Origin: Rickettsiales bacterium
Lineage (GTDB): Bacteria > Pseudomonadota > Alphaproteobacteria > Rickettsiales > UBA3002
NCBI GenBank assembly: GCA_021300075.1
Contig: JAJTIB010000125.1
Span: forward strand, 1 to 15,616
Length of the DNA: 15,616 nt
Direction of reading: 5' to 3'
The position numbers and the translations under genes are program-made. The notes beneath the pieces were generated by a model. It saw only the letters and a program-made list of their open reading frames with translations, was not told where the DNA came from and made no database searches. Positions 7,107 through 15,401 of the stretch are shown here, piece by piece. Numbering within the stretch: position 1 is the first letter of the stretch; the number at the start of each line of letters is the position of its first letter.

Positions 7107-7154
7107 AGCGAATTTGATTTAGCATGATTTCTTTGAATGCTCCAGAATCATTGT

Positions 7155-8495
7155 CTAGCGCCTCGTAGCCTTATCGAGTGCATGGGATTCAACTACGATC
7201 TGATCGCTGTCCGTATCACCGTGCGGGTGGATTTTACCCGAAAGCACGGCTCGGGCATGGGACAGATTCACCGATTTTTCCCACCGGGCGATGATGAGTG
7301 TCCCCGCGCAGTTACCAATAAGGTTGGTGATGGCCCGGGCCTCTGCCATGAATCGGTCAATACCAAGAACAATCGTGACCGCGACCACGGGAATGATATC
7401 GAGCGTTGAGAGTGTTCCAGTAAGCACGATAAAGGCGGAACCAACTACAGCCGCTGCACCCTTGGAGGTGAAAAGCATGGTAAGTAAAATTGCCAGCTCC
7501 TGCTCCCAGGTCAAAGGAGTGTTGGTTGCCTGTGCCAGAAATACGACCGCCATGGTGAAATAAATGGAGGACCCGTCGAGGTTAAAGGAATAGCCGGTGG
7601 GGATGACCATACCCACCACCTGTTTCTCAACCCCAAGGCGCTCGAGCTTGTCGATGATGCGTGGCATCACCGTTTCCGAGGAGCAGGTGCCGAGCACGAT
7701 AAAGATTTCCTCACGGATATATTTAATCATCTGCCAGATCGACAGACCGGTGATGATTTTGAGAAGCAGCCCCAGCCCGATGAATACGAAACCAAAGCAG
7801 GTGATATAAAAGAGGAGCATGAAATAGAACAGGTTCCCAAGCGTTTCAACGCCATACTGACCGATGGTGAACGCCATCGCCCCAAAGGCGCCTATCGGAG
7901 CCAGTTTCATGATGATGGCAATAACTTTGAAAAATACCTGCGACACCAGTTCAATACCCTGCAGCACAGGTTTTCCTGCCTGACCCAGACTCAGGAGTGC
8001 CCAGGCAAAAAGAATTGCGATGATGAGTACCTGAAGTAAATTCCCCTCCACAAACGCGCCGACAAACGTATTCGGAATCAGGTGGAGTAGAAATTCGACG
8101 AAGGTTTCCTGTTGTGAGTTGGCGGCGCTTAAATAGGCATCGGCCGCGTTCGGATCGATGGTGCTGACATCAATATTCATGCCATGGCCAGATCCCCCGA
8201 CCGTGCCGACAATCAAGCCAATGACGAGGGCGATACTGGTGGCGCACAGAAAATAAAACAAGGATTTTAAACCCAGGCGGCCGGCCGCTTTCATATCCCC
8301 CATATGGGCAATGCCCGAAACTACAGTGCAGAAAATAATTGGCGCAATGACCATCTTGATGAGCTTGATGAAGCCGTCACCCAGCGGTTTCATTTTCTGC
8401 CCAGCATCTGGCATGAAATAACCTAGCGCCACGCCGATCACGATGGCGATTAGCACCTGAATATAAAGATGGTGGTACCAGCGTGTTCTGGTCAT
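7155..8495 (-). CDS. dctA: C4-dicarboxylate:cation symporter (DAACS family)
   Basis: An inner-membrane carrier importing succinate, fumarate or malate with protons or sodium. From the chosen start it has 446 residues. Family motifs are GTCSSETVMPRI (269-280, the Ser-rich re-entrant hairpin), PTGYSFNLDGSSIYFTM (299-315) and GIDRFMAEARAITNLIGN (378-395). Compared with the archaeal aspartate transporter GltPh, the substrate-carboxylate Arg (Arg387) and Asn391 are kept, while the Asp that binds the amino group is Ala384. That pattern fits a dicarboxylate rather than an amino acid carrier. A longer frame begins with GTG at 8558, but the ATG at 8495 has a good AGGAAGG 10 bp ahead and gives the usual N-terminus; the longer start would also run through an inverted repeat. 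It lies between uvrB (98 bp upstream) and the decarboxylase gene. Confident on family, fairly confident on C4-dicarboxylate. Confidence 0.92.
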   Translation of the reverse strand: MTRTRWYHHLYIQVLIAIVIGVALGYFMPDAGQKMKPLGDGFIKLIKMVIAPIIFCTVVSGIAHMGDMKAAGRLGLKSLFYFLCATSIALVIGLIVGTVGGSGHGMNIDVSTIDPNAADAYLSAANSQQETFVEFLLHLIPNTFVGAFVEGNLLQVLIIAILFAWALLSLGQAGKPVLQGIELVSQVFFKVIAIIMKLAPIGAFGAMAFTIGQYGVETLGNLFYFMLLFYITCFGFVFIGLGLLLKIITGLSIWQMIKYIREEIFIVLGTCSSETVMPRIIDKLERLGVEKQVVGMVIPTGYSFNLDGSSIYFTMAVVFLAQATNTPLTWEQELAILLTMLFTSKGAAAVVGSAFIVLTGTLSTLDIIPVVAVTIVLGIDRFMAEARAITNLIGNCAGTLIIARWEKSVNLSHARAVLSGKIHPHGDTDSDQIVVESHALDKATRR

Positions 8496-8505
8496 GGGGC
8501 TATGG

Positions 8506-8512
8506 CCTTCCT
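8506..8512 (-). promoter_or_regulatory. Ribosome binding site deciding the dctA start
   Basis: AGGAAGG on the - strand, 10 bp ahead of the ATG at 8493-8495. It selects this start over the in-frame GTG at 8558, which would add 21 residues unlike the usual DctA N-terminus. Confidence 0.65.
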
Positions 8513-8538
8513 GCGGTGAACGCGCACCATAAAGATTT

Positions 8539-8558
8539 GTGGGTAAATTACTACCCAC
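8539..8558. promoter_or_regulatory. Inverted repeat upstream of dctA (GTGGGTA-N6-TACCCAC)
   Basis: Perfect 7-bp arms at 8539-8545 and 8552-8558 flank an AT-rich 6-bp centre. It lies in the 98-bp gap between uvrB and dctA, 43 bp upstream of the dctA ATG. The arrangement fits an operator for a dimeric repressor or activator, or a short leader hairpin. There is no T-run for uvrB termination. I cannot assign a regulator. Confidence 0.45.
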
Positions 8559-8593
8559 TCATGGCGCAGTGCAGCAATTCACACGAGGATGGT

Positions 8594-10663
8594 TTACTTG
8601 CGCTTACGGATTCTGGGTGGCTTGCCCGTAGCCTTGGCAATCGGGGTGGTGGGCAGTTCAAGAAGCATTGCTTCCAGTTTATGGAGTTGGTCGCGTAAGG
8701 TCGCTGCGCGCTCGAATTCCAGGTCTTCGGCGGCTTTAAGCATGGCTTTTTTTAGTTTCTCGATTTCACTTTCCATGGAAGTGCCGGTGAATTCTTCCAG
8801 GCCGCTTTGCTGTACTTCAACGGTCAGATAGTCCTGCTCCTCGACTGACCGGCGGATGTCAGAAAGTGCCGCCGTGACGGATTGCGGGGTGATATTATGT
8901 TTTTGATTATAGGCTTCTTGAATGCGGCGGCGGCGGGTCGTTTCATCCAGCGCACCACGTAGCGAATCCGTCATGGTATCGGCATAGAGAATGACCTTGC
9001 TGTTGACGTTGCGCGCGGCGCGGCCAATGGTCTGAATGAGGGCGGTTTTGCTACGCAGAAACCCCTCCTTGTCGGCATCCAGAATGGCCATGAGGCCACA
9101 TTCGGGAATATCCAGACCCTCGCGCAGCAGGTTGACGCCAATTAGTACATCGAACTCGCCCACGCGCAGGCTGCGTATAATCTGGATGCGTTCGAGCGTT
9201 TCAATATCCGAGTGCAGATAGCGCACTTTCAATCCCATTTCGTCGAGGTATTCAGCCAACTGCTCGGCCATACGTTTGGTCAAGGTGGTGACCAGCACGC
9301 GCTGGCCGAGTGCTTTCTGCTGGCGGCATTCTTCGAGCAGATCGTCCACCTGTGATGCGACTGGTTTAATGATGCAGGGCGGGTCAATAAGCCCGGTCGG
9401 ACGAATTACCTGCTCGGCATATTTGCCACCTGTCCATCCCAGCTCCAGCGATCCCGGAGTAGCCGAAACACAGATAGTTTGCGGGCGCATCGCATCCCAC
9501 TCCTCGAATTTGAGCGGGCGGTTATCGAGGCACGAGGGCAGGCGGAAACCATAGTCAGAGAGCACTTTCTTACGTGCCTGATCGCCGTTATACATGCCGC
9601 GTAATTGTGGCAGGGTCACATGCGATTCATCGACAAAACATATGGCATTTCTGGGTAGATACTGAAACAGGGTAGGAGGCGGTTCGCCGCGACGCGTTCC
9701 GGAAAGGTAGCGCGAATAATTCTCGATGCCACGGCACATGCCTGTTTCCATGAGCATTTCAAGGTCAAACATGGTGCGCTGTTCGAGGCGTTGGGCTTCG
9801 ACCAGTTTGCCAGTGGCATGAAACCAGTCGAGCCGTTCCTTGAGGTCACGCTTAATCTCTTTAATCGCCGCCTCGATCGTCGGTTTTGGGGTGACATAAT
9901 GGCTATTGGCGAAGAGGGTGATTTCGCTCATCTCTCCCCGCCGCTCGCCAGTCAGCGGGTCAAAGGCGTAGATATGGTCAATCTCGTCGCCAAAGAAACT
10001 GAGGCGCCAGGCCGTATCCTCCAGATGGGCGGGGAAGATATCGACATTATCGCCGCGTACACGAAAATCCCCGCGCATGAAGGCCATATCATTGCGCGTA
10101 TAAAGCAGATCGATGAAAAGTTTGAGCAGGGATTTTTGTGCAATAGTTTCGCCCACCCTGAGGGTGCGGGTCATACCGGTATAGGCTTCGACCGAGCCGA
10201 TACCGTAAATGCACGAGACTGAGGCCACCACAATGACGTCCGGCCGTTCGAGGAGTGAACGGGTAGCGGCATGGCGCATGCGGTCGATCTGCTCGTTAAT
10301 CTGCGATTCTTTTTCAATATAGGTGTCACTGCGAGCGACATAGGCCTCGGGCTGGTAATAGTCGTAATAGGAGACGAAATACTCCACCGCATTATGCGGG
10401 AAAAAATTTTTCATTTCGTTATAAAGCTGCGCGGCGAGCGTTTTGTTGTGGGCGAGAATCAGTGCCGGGCGCTGGGTTGCCTCAATCACTTTCGCCATAG
10501 TGAATGTCTTGCCCGAGCCGGTGACGCCGAGCAGCACCTGGCTTTTTGTTTGTGTTGCAAGTCCGTTTACCAGCTGAGCGATGGCCTGCGGCTGGTCGCC
10601 GCGCGGTGCATAATCCGAGACCACGGTGAGGGGTGCAGGGTGATGGGCAGGGTAAGAGGTCAT
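8594..10663 (-). CDS. uvrB: UvrABC excinuclease subunit B
   Basis: UvrB is the damage-verifying helicase-like subunit of nucleotide excision repair; it is loaded by UvrA and recruits UvrC. The 689-residue protein is near the usual 670-690. It shows Walker A GVTGSGKT (46-53), the damage-probing beta-hairpin region beginning YYDYYQPEAYV (99-109), the DESH Walker B box (345-348), motif VI QTIGRAARN (544-552) and a C-terminal UVR domain (about 632-667) for UvrC contact. The tail is basic (PPRIRKRK). The ATG at 10663 gives the expected N-terminus, but the ribosome binding site is poor. No alphaproteobacterial SOS box (GTTC-N7-GTTC) is present in the 95 bp before it. tadC ends 95 bp upstream with no clear terminator, so read-through from the pilus operon is possible. 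Confidence 0.98.
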   Translation of the reverse strand: MTSYPAHHPAPLTVVSDYAPRGDQPQAIAQLVNGLATQTKSQVLLGVTGSGKTFTMAKVIEATQRPALILAHNKTLAAQLYNEMKNFFPHNAVEYFVSYYDYYQPEAYVARSDTYIEKESQINEQIDRMRHAATRSLLERPDVIVVASVSCIYGIGSVEAYTGMTRTLRVGETIAQKSLLKLFIDLLYTRNDMAFMRGDFRVRGDNVDIFPAHLEDTAWRLSFFGDEIDHIYAFDPLTGERRGEMSEITLFANSHYVTPKPTIEAAIKEIKRDLKERLDWFHATGKLVEAQRLEQRTMFDLEMLMETGMCRGIENYSRYLSGTRRGEPPPTLFQYLPRNAICFVDESHVTLPQLRGMYNGDQARKKVLSDYGFRLPSCLDNRPLKFEEWDAMRPQTICVSATPGSLELGWTGGKYAEQVIRPTGLIDPPCIIKPVASQVDDLLEECRQQKALGQRVLVTTLTKRMAEQLAEYLDEMGLKVRYLHSDIETLERIQIIRSLRVGEFDVLIGVNLLREGLDIPECGLMAILDADKEGFLRSKTALIQTIGRAARNVNSKVILYADTMTDSLRGALDETTRRRRIQEAYNQKHNITPQSVTAALSDIRRSVEEQDYLTVEVQQSGLEEFTGTSMESEIEKLKKAMLKAAEDLEFERAATLRDQLHKLEAMLLELPTTPIAKATGKPPRIRKRK

Positions 10664-10758
10664 GGACAGGTTGGCAGCCTAGAGGCTTAAATCATGAGTT
10701 TCAAGCGCTTAAAGCCCTGTGCCCTTCAAGCGAAGACTTCGTGACTCAAAGCGTCAGT
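10664..10758. other. Short gap between tadC and uvrB
   Basis: The gap contains two copies of TTCAAGCG (10700-10707 and 10725-10732), a CGAAG/CTTCG dyad around one base at 10731-10741, and an AGCCT-AG-AGGCT dyad at 10676-10687, just ahead of the uvrB ATG. None looks like an intrinsic terminator. I see no strong promoter. Confidence 0.4.
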
Positions 10759-11718
10759 CTAACCGCCCGTCAGCGCGCTGCCCTGACGTATGAAGCTGAT
10801 GATGGCAGGGCCGAGGACAATCAGTAAGAAAGCGGGCATAAGCAGAAAAATGAGCGGAATAGTGAGCAGCACCGGCAGCCGTGCCGCTTTCTCTTCGGCT
10901 TTGCTTAGACGTTCGAGACGAAATTCTTCTGACAATACGCGCAAGGTATCGCTTAGCGAAGTTCCAAAGCGATCGCTTTGGATAAGGGAAGAAGTCAGGG
11001 CTCGAAAGGCAAGCAAATCCGTGCGTTCGGCAAGGTGGTTTAGTGCTTTGACTCGGTCATTGAGAAGCGCAAGCTCTAGGCGGGTTCGGTTTAGCTCCTG
11101 CGTCATTTCCGGGTAGGCGCGACTCAGCTCGCTGCATACACGGTTAAGTGAAGCATCAAGAGCGAGGCCGGATTCTACACAGATCAGTAGCAAATCAAGC
11201 GTATCGGGAAAGGCGCGGGACAGGATTTTTTTGCGGCGGGCAATCATATTTTCAAGGTAAAGATGGGGCCCGAAAATCCCCAGCACCAGGAGCATTAAAC
11301 CGGCCATCATGTTAAGCAGGGAGGTGCTGCCCTCCGCCATGCCGCTCACCAGCACCCCCAGGGCCAGAATCAGGATAAAAATATTGATGACGCGCTGAAA
11401 GAAAAGATAAAAAATCGGCGCATCGGGCGAGAGGTTACCCGCGCGGGCAAAGCGGATTGCGAGCTTTTTCACTGCCTCATCAACCTGCACCCCCATACTG
11501 CGTAAAAGTATGGCCATTTGCTCGGCGCGGGGTGAAAGCTCTCGGTCAAGGCCGATGGAACCGTCCTGCTCTTCGGTGATACGCGTGCCATCTGCGGCAA
11601 TGCGGATTCGTAAGGACTCCCGCCGTCGGCTTTCCGTCATCAGCTTGTCGATGAGCAGGTAGATCATAAAAACAACCGCACCAACGAGCAAGGCAGCGAT
11701 GAGAGTCGAGGAGGTCAT
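10759..11718 (-). CDS. tadC: Tad pilus inner-membrane platform protein TadC
   Basis: One of two related T2SS-F-type proteins that form the inner-membrane platform on which the Tad motor assembles Flp pilins. The 319-residue protein has an N-terminal membrane anchor (about 5-23), a cytosolic region, a hairpin of membrane segments (about 105-127 and 132-150), the T2SSF domain beginning AFPDTLDLLLICVESGL (169-185), and a C-terminal hydrophobic pair (about 281-310). Its ATG overlaps the tadB stop (ATGA at 11715-11718), indicating translational coupling. It is the last gene of the visible pilus block; tadD/tadG-like genes do not follow, since uvrB comes next. It corresponds to cpaH in some Caulobacter naming. 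Confidence 0.93.
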   Translation of the reverse strand: MTSSTLIAALLVGAVVFMIYLLIDKLMTESRRRESLRIRIAADGTRITEEQDGSIGLDRELSPRAEQMAILLRSMGVQVDEAVKKLAIRFARAGNLSPDAPIFYLFFQRVINIFILILALGVLVSGMAEGSTSLLNMMAGLMLLVLGIFGPHLYLENMIARRKKILSRAFPDTLDLLLICVESGLALDASLNRVCSELSRAYPEMTQELNRTRLELALLNDRVKALNHLAERTDLLAFRALTSSLIQSDRFGTSLSDTLRVLSEEFRLERLSKAEEKAARLPVLLTIPLIFLLMPAFLLIVLGPAIISFIRQGSALTGG

Positions 11719-12680
11719 ACTTCTACATTCACCATTTGTTTAACGATAAAGGTGCAAAGCCCGATCATGCCCAGCACCATCATGAACATCATGATACCCA
11801 AGGGGTCGGTGAAGAATGGGCTCAGATAGTCCGGTTGCACTATGTAGAGGGCGGCAAAAACGAAGACGGGTAAAAGCCCGAGCACCCAGGCCGTGGCACG
11901 ACCCTCGGATGTCATGGCGCGAATTTTATTTTGCAACTGCCGGCGCTTGCGGATGATGGAGGAGAGATTGCCGATAATTTCGGCAAGATTGCCACCGGTT
12001 TCCTGCTGCACGCTCAGTACGACTACGAAAAAACGGATATCCGGCTCGTTGATGCGTGTAGCAAGCCTTGCCAGTGCCTGATTGAGGTTACGCCCCATGC
12101 TCAGCTCATCGACGACTTGCCGGAATTCTTCTTTGAGCGGCGATTCAGAGGTATCGGCCAACATCTGCAGGGCGGTGGTGAGTGGAAAGCCAGAGCGCAC
12201 GCTACGCACGATCATGTCCAGTCCGTCGGGGAACTGATCAATAAATTTTCGGTTGCGCTTTTGGAGTGCTTTCAGGCAATGGCGGTAAGGTAGAAAATAG
12301 GCAAGTATCAGTGCCATGAGCAGGGAAAAAAACAGGCCGACGCCCAGGGCAGAAAGCAGCAGAAAACTGCCGATAAATCCGGCGATCATCAAGACTATCA
12401 GCGTCTGGAGTTGGTGCAGATAGCCTGCCTGCAGTGCCGCTTCGTAAATCGGGTGCATCAAGCGTAATCCGAAGATAAATCGCACCAGCGACGATTCTTC
12501 TTCAAGTTGTTCTTTGAGAATTGTATTCTGATCGTCCAGACCCTGATTTTCCTGATAGAGTCGATCCAGCGCCTTGCGGGTGTAATCGCCTGACTCTTTG
12601 GGGATGGCTTTGGGAAAAAAAAGCACAAAGGCGAGATAACTAAATATTCCCACAGCGAGCGCGGTGAAGAAAAGTTCCAT
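11715..12680 (-). CDS. tadB: Tad pilus inner-membrane platform protein TadB
   Basis: Partner platform protein of TadC in the Tad (type IVc) pilus machine. The 321-residue protein has an N-terminal membrane anchor (about 4-23), a charged coiled-coil-like stretch (about 34-64), membrane segments near 92-131, the T2SSF domain with QFPDGLDMIVRSVRSGFPL (149-167) and QQETGGNLAEIIGNLS (225-240), and C-terminal membrane segments near 263-282 and 293-313. The ETGGNL motif and the RKRRQL that follows are typical of TadB. It starts 3 bp after the cpaF stop and shares an ATGA overlap with tadC, so the three genes are clearly one operon. It corresponds to cpaG in some naming. Confidence 0.94.
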   Translation of the reverse strand: MELFFTALAVGIFSYLAFVLFFPKAIPKESGDYTRKALDRLYQENQGLDDQNTILKEQLEEESSLVRFIFGLRLMHPIYEAALQAGYLHQLQTLIVLMIAGFIGSFLLLSALGVGLFFSLLMALILAYFLPYRHCLKALQKRNRKFIDQFPDGLDMIVRSVRSGFPLTTALQMLADTSESPLKEEFRQVVDELSMGRNLNQALARLATRINEPDIRFFVVVLSVQQETGGNLAEIIGNLSSIIRKRRQLQNKIRAMTSEGRATAWVLGLLPVFVFAALYIVQPDYLSPFFTDPLGIMMFMMVLGMIGLCTFIVKQMVNVEV

Positions 12681-12683
12681 TGG

Positions 12684-14132
12684 CTACTCGCTACTGCCAC
12701 GCAGTGAGAAACAGGCCGCGACCTCATCGCTTAAGCCAAAATATCCGGCGCGTTCAATCATGCGTGGCCGTATTGGGCTGGATTCAAAGTCGCCAACAAG
12801 TGCGCCGGTAGCGTTGACGCTACGCAGGCGGTATTGAAAAAGGGTTTGTGAGAGAATCATATTCCCATCAAAACCGACGATTTCTTCGATTTGGACAATG
12901 CGTCTTTTGCCGTCGCGCATCCGTTGAATTTGTACAATTAGGTTGACGGCGCTAGCAATCTGGTAGCGCAGGCTTGTGGGTACGACTTGTACGGACGACA
13001 TCGCCACCAGATTCTCAATGCGGCTCAGACAATCGCGGGGGGAATTGGCATGGATAGTCGCCATTGACCCATCATGGCCGGTATTCATGGCGGCGAGCAC
13101 ATCCATTGCTTCTTCGCCACGCATCTCGCCCAGAATAATCCGGTCGGGACGCATTCGAAGCGCATTACGTACCAGTTGTCGCTGGGTGATTTCGCCTTTG
13201 CCTTCAAGCGATGGCGGACGGGTCTCAAGCCGCAGCACATGGGGCTGGTGCAGTTGCAGTTCGGCGGCGTCTTCAATTGTAATGACGCGCTCGGTAACAT
13301 CAATATTGCCCGAAAGCGCATTGAGCAGGGTGGTTTTGCCCGACCCCGTGCCTCCCGAGATGATAATATTGAGACGAATGCGCGCGCACAGGGCAAGAAA
13401 TTTGGCCATGGTTGGGGTGAGCGAGCCATACTCCACATATTGATCCAGCGCCAGTTTCTGCTGTTTGAATTTGCGGATGGAGACCAGTGCGCCATCAAGA
13501 GCCAGAGGCGGAATGATGGCGTTGAAACGTGAGCCGTCGGGCATTCGCGCATCGACCATGGGGCTGGCTTCATCCACCCGTCGTCCCACGCGCGATACAA
13601 TGCGCTGAATCACACCCAGCAGATGCTGTTCGTCCATGAAGGTGACGTCGGTTTGGTAGATCTTGCCGTGCCGCTCGACATAGACATGGGCATGGGTGTT
13701 GATCATGATGTCGTTGACATCCGCGTCTTTGAGCAGCGGTTCTAAAGGTCCGTAACCCAACAACTCATCCAGCGCCTGATCGCGAATGAGGTTTATTTGC
13801 GCCGAGGTCAGTGGGATGGCAACATTAGGCAGAATACGATCACAGACCTCGCGCACTTTACGTCGCCGCAGGTCGCTCTCGAGCCGTTCGAGTGCTTGAA
13901 AGTCGATTTGATTCACCAGCTCCGATATGAGTTCGCGTTTGGCTCTTTGGTATTCGGCAGTTTCCAGCTTGGCGTCGAGGTAGCGATAAATTTCATAAGC
14001 CTCCGTCGCCATGCCTTCGGCTTTTGAGGTCAGAGGATGGGCGGCGACCTGAATCGCTCCCCCGCTCACGGCAGCCGCCGCCATAGGTCGGTGCGGGGTA
14101 GTGGGTGGCTCGCCCATTTTTTTTCCGAACAT
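12684..14132 (-). CDS. cpaF: Tad pilus motor ATPase CpaF/TadA
   Basis: Hexameric secretion ATPase of the GspE/VirB11 superfamily that powers Flp pilus extension, and in Tad systems probably retraction, at the inner membrane. The 482-residue protein has a low-complexity N-terminus (1-40), an N-terminal domain with LLGYGPLEPLL (124-134), Walker A GGTGSGKTT (260-268), the Asp-box region ITIEDAAELQL (284-294), Walker B RIILGEMRGEEA (331-342) and the His box GHDGSMATIHAN (352-363). All motor residues look intact. It starts 4 bp after the cpaE stop; the AAGG at the end of cpaE probably serves as its ribosome binding site. tadB follows after 3 bp. Confidence 0.96.
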   Translation of the reverse strand: MFGKKMGEPPTTPHRPMAAAAVSGGAIQVAAHPLTSKAEGMATEAYEIYRYLDAKLETAEYQRAKRELISELVNQIDFQALERLESDLRRRKVREVCDRILPNVAIPLTSAQINLIRDQALDELLGYGPLEPLLKDADVNDIMINTHAHVYVERHGKIYQTDVTFMDEQHLLGVIQRIVSRVGRRVDEASPMVDARMPDGSRFNAIIPPLALDGALVSIRKFKQQKLALDQYVEYGSLTPTMAKFLALCARIRLNIIISGGTGSGKTTLLNALSGNIDVTERVITIEDAAELQLHQPHVLRLETRPPSLEGKGEITQRQLVRNALRMRPDRIILGEMRGEEAMDVLAAMNTGHDGSMATIHANSPRDCLSRIENLVAMSSVQVVPTSLRYQIASAVNLIVQIQRMRDGKRRIVQIEEIVGFDGNMILSQTLFQYRLRSVNATGALVGDFESSPIRPRMIERAGYFGLSDEVAACFSLRGSSE

Positions 14133-14136
14133 GCGG

Positions 14137-15360
14137 TTAACCTTTTTTGGTTAGACGGGTGAGCGTCTGTATCAGCCCGGGCTTTTCTGCCAGCTTATCT
14201 GTTGGTGCGATAGTGGGTGTGATCCCTATCAGTAGCCGCGCCAGCAGGCCGATATCCTGCCCCAGCTTACTGGTGGGGAGTTCCATAATGGTCTTCGCCT
14301 CTCCTTCTGCTTGGACGACCGTGCGGATATCATTGGTCACCATATGTTTGATGGCAACACCACAGACCCTCTCAAAATCGCGCGGTTCAATGGCCTCTTT
14401 GAACTTGGCGCCGGAGCGATTAATGACGAGCGTGACCTGATCCGACGGAATCTTATGTTCGCGCCAGGCTTTGAGTAATCGCGCCGAGTGGGTCACGGAT
14501 TTGAGCCAGAGCTGCGCCACCAGCACCAGATGGGTGGAAGATTGACAGGCCGTGGCCACCCATGGCAGCCAGACATGGGGTAAATCGAGAATGATCGTAT
14601 CATATGATTGCTTGAGTATACCGACCAGTTCGGGGATGGCCTGGGCACTCAGGCTCGGTAAAAAACGCAGATCCGAAGGCGCGGTGATCACATGCAGATG
14701 TTGGTACTGCGCCACCATGCGGCGAATCAGGGTTGCATCAATACCGCGTTCGGGATGCTCGAACAGTTCACGAATGCCGTATTGGCTCTGTAGATTGATG
14801 TTTTTGGCGACCATACCAAACTGGTAATCCATATCAACCAACACGGTCCGGCCCTCGAAAATTTCACTGATGGCATACGCAGTGTTAAGCGCAATGGTGC
14901 TGGCACCATCCCCCGATGCCGCACTCATCATGGCGATGACACGCTTTTCTGAGGCCTGCGGGCGCATATCTGTCCGCGCCGCGTTCGGGTTTGTGGCGGG
15001 GGCTTCAAGGGCTCTGGCGATATCCTGTGCCGCCACAGGCATGGGCAGGTAATCGAGAACGCCGCGGGCGAGTAGGTTTCGATAAAGATGAATGTCATTG
15101 GTGGTCCCTGCAGCGACGACGCACGTGCCGGAGACGCATTGCTCGCCCAGCGCATCAATTTCGGGCAGAAGTTCCGCACCGCGTGCGCCAAGTTCAAGCA
15201 CGATATGGGTGGGTACGATCTGCTGGCTGATGATTTGCCGTGTGGCTTCCTGCGGGCCGCCGACCAGAATCCAAGGAGTGGCGACACCCATCACCTGCGC
15301 GACACTCTGCGCCCAGGACTCAAGGGATCGATCACTGATGGTAATCAGTAGTTTTTTCAT
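14137..15360 (-). CDS. cpaE: Tad pilus localisation protein CpaE/TadZ (MinD/ParA-like)
   Basis: CpaE/TadZ places the Tad machine at its cell site, usually a pole. The product (407 residues from the chosen ATG) has an N-terminal receiver-like domain (about 1-110) and a C-terminal MinD/ParA-like domain with LVDMDYQFG (174-182) and TIILDLP. The P-loop region SAASGDGAST (146-155) lacks both the signature Lys and the phosphate-binding Lys of a ParA Walker A (Ala148 and Ala153 instead). Non-canonical P-loops are known in this family, so the protein may bind nucleotide weakly or act as a scaffold. A TTG two codons earlier (15366) is possible, but the ATG at 15358-15360 is preferred. It lies 41 bp after cpaD and 4 bp before cpaF. 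Confidence 0.92.
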   Translation of the reverse strand: MKKLLITISDRSLESWAQSVAQVMGVATPWILVGGPQEATRQIISQQIVPTHIVLELGARGAELLPEIDALGEQCVSGTCVVAAGTTNDIHLYRNLLARGVLDYLPMPVAAQDIARALEAPATNPNAARTDMRPQASEKRVIAMMSAASGDGASTIALNTAYAISEIFEGRTVLVDMDYQFGMVAKNINLQSQYGIRELFEHPERGIDATLIRRMVAQYQHLHVITAPSDLRFLPSLSAQAIPELVGILKQSYDTIILDLPHVWLPWVATACQSSTHLVLVAQLWLKSVTHSARLLKAWREHKIPSDQVTLVINRSGAKFKEAIEPRDFERVCGVAIKHMVTNDIRTVVQAEGEAKTIMELPTSKLGQDIGLLARLLIGITPTIAPTDKLAEKPGLIQTLTRLTKKG

Positions 15361-15401
15361 ATTCAATACTCTAGAAGTATAGTGGGGCCGCGCGCAAACA
15401 G

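Noticed and set aside
6567..7127. 186-codon + strand frame opposite the decarboxylase gene
   Set aside because: It is antisense to a well-supported conserved coding region, shows no domain and has the composition of a complementary-strand shadow.
8496..8558. N-terminal extension of DctA from the GTG at 8558
   Set aside because: The added 21 residues do not resemble DctA, the extension runs over an inverted repeat, and the internal ATG has a good ribosome binding site.
9791..10222. 143-codon + strand frame opposite uvrB
   Set aside because: It lies fully within conserved uvrB sequence on the other strand and has no recognisable motif.
10676..10704. Possible uvrB promoter (TTGAAA, 17-bp spacer, TAGGCT on the - strand)
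   Set aside because: The -10 box matches only three of six bases, and the predicted transcript would start almost at the ATG with no room for a ribosome binding site.
15361..15366. TTG start for cpaE
   Set aside because: It adds only two residues and the ATG at 15358-15360 is the more common start codon; the weak ribosome binding site does not favour the TTG.
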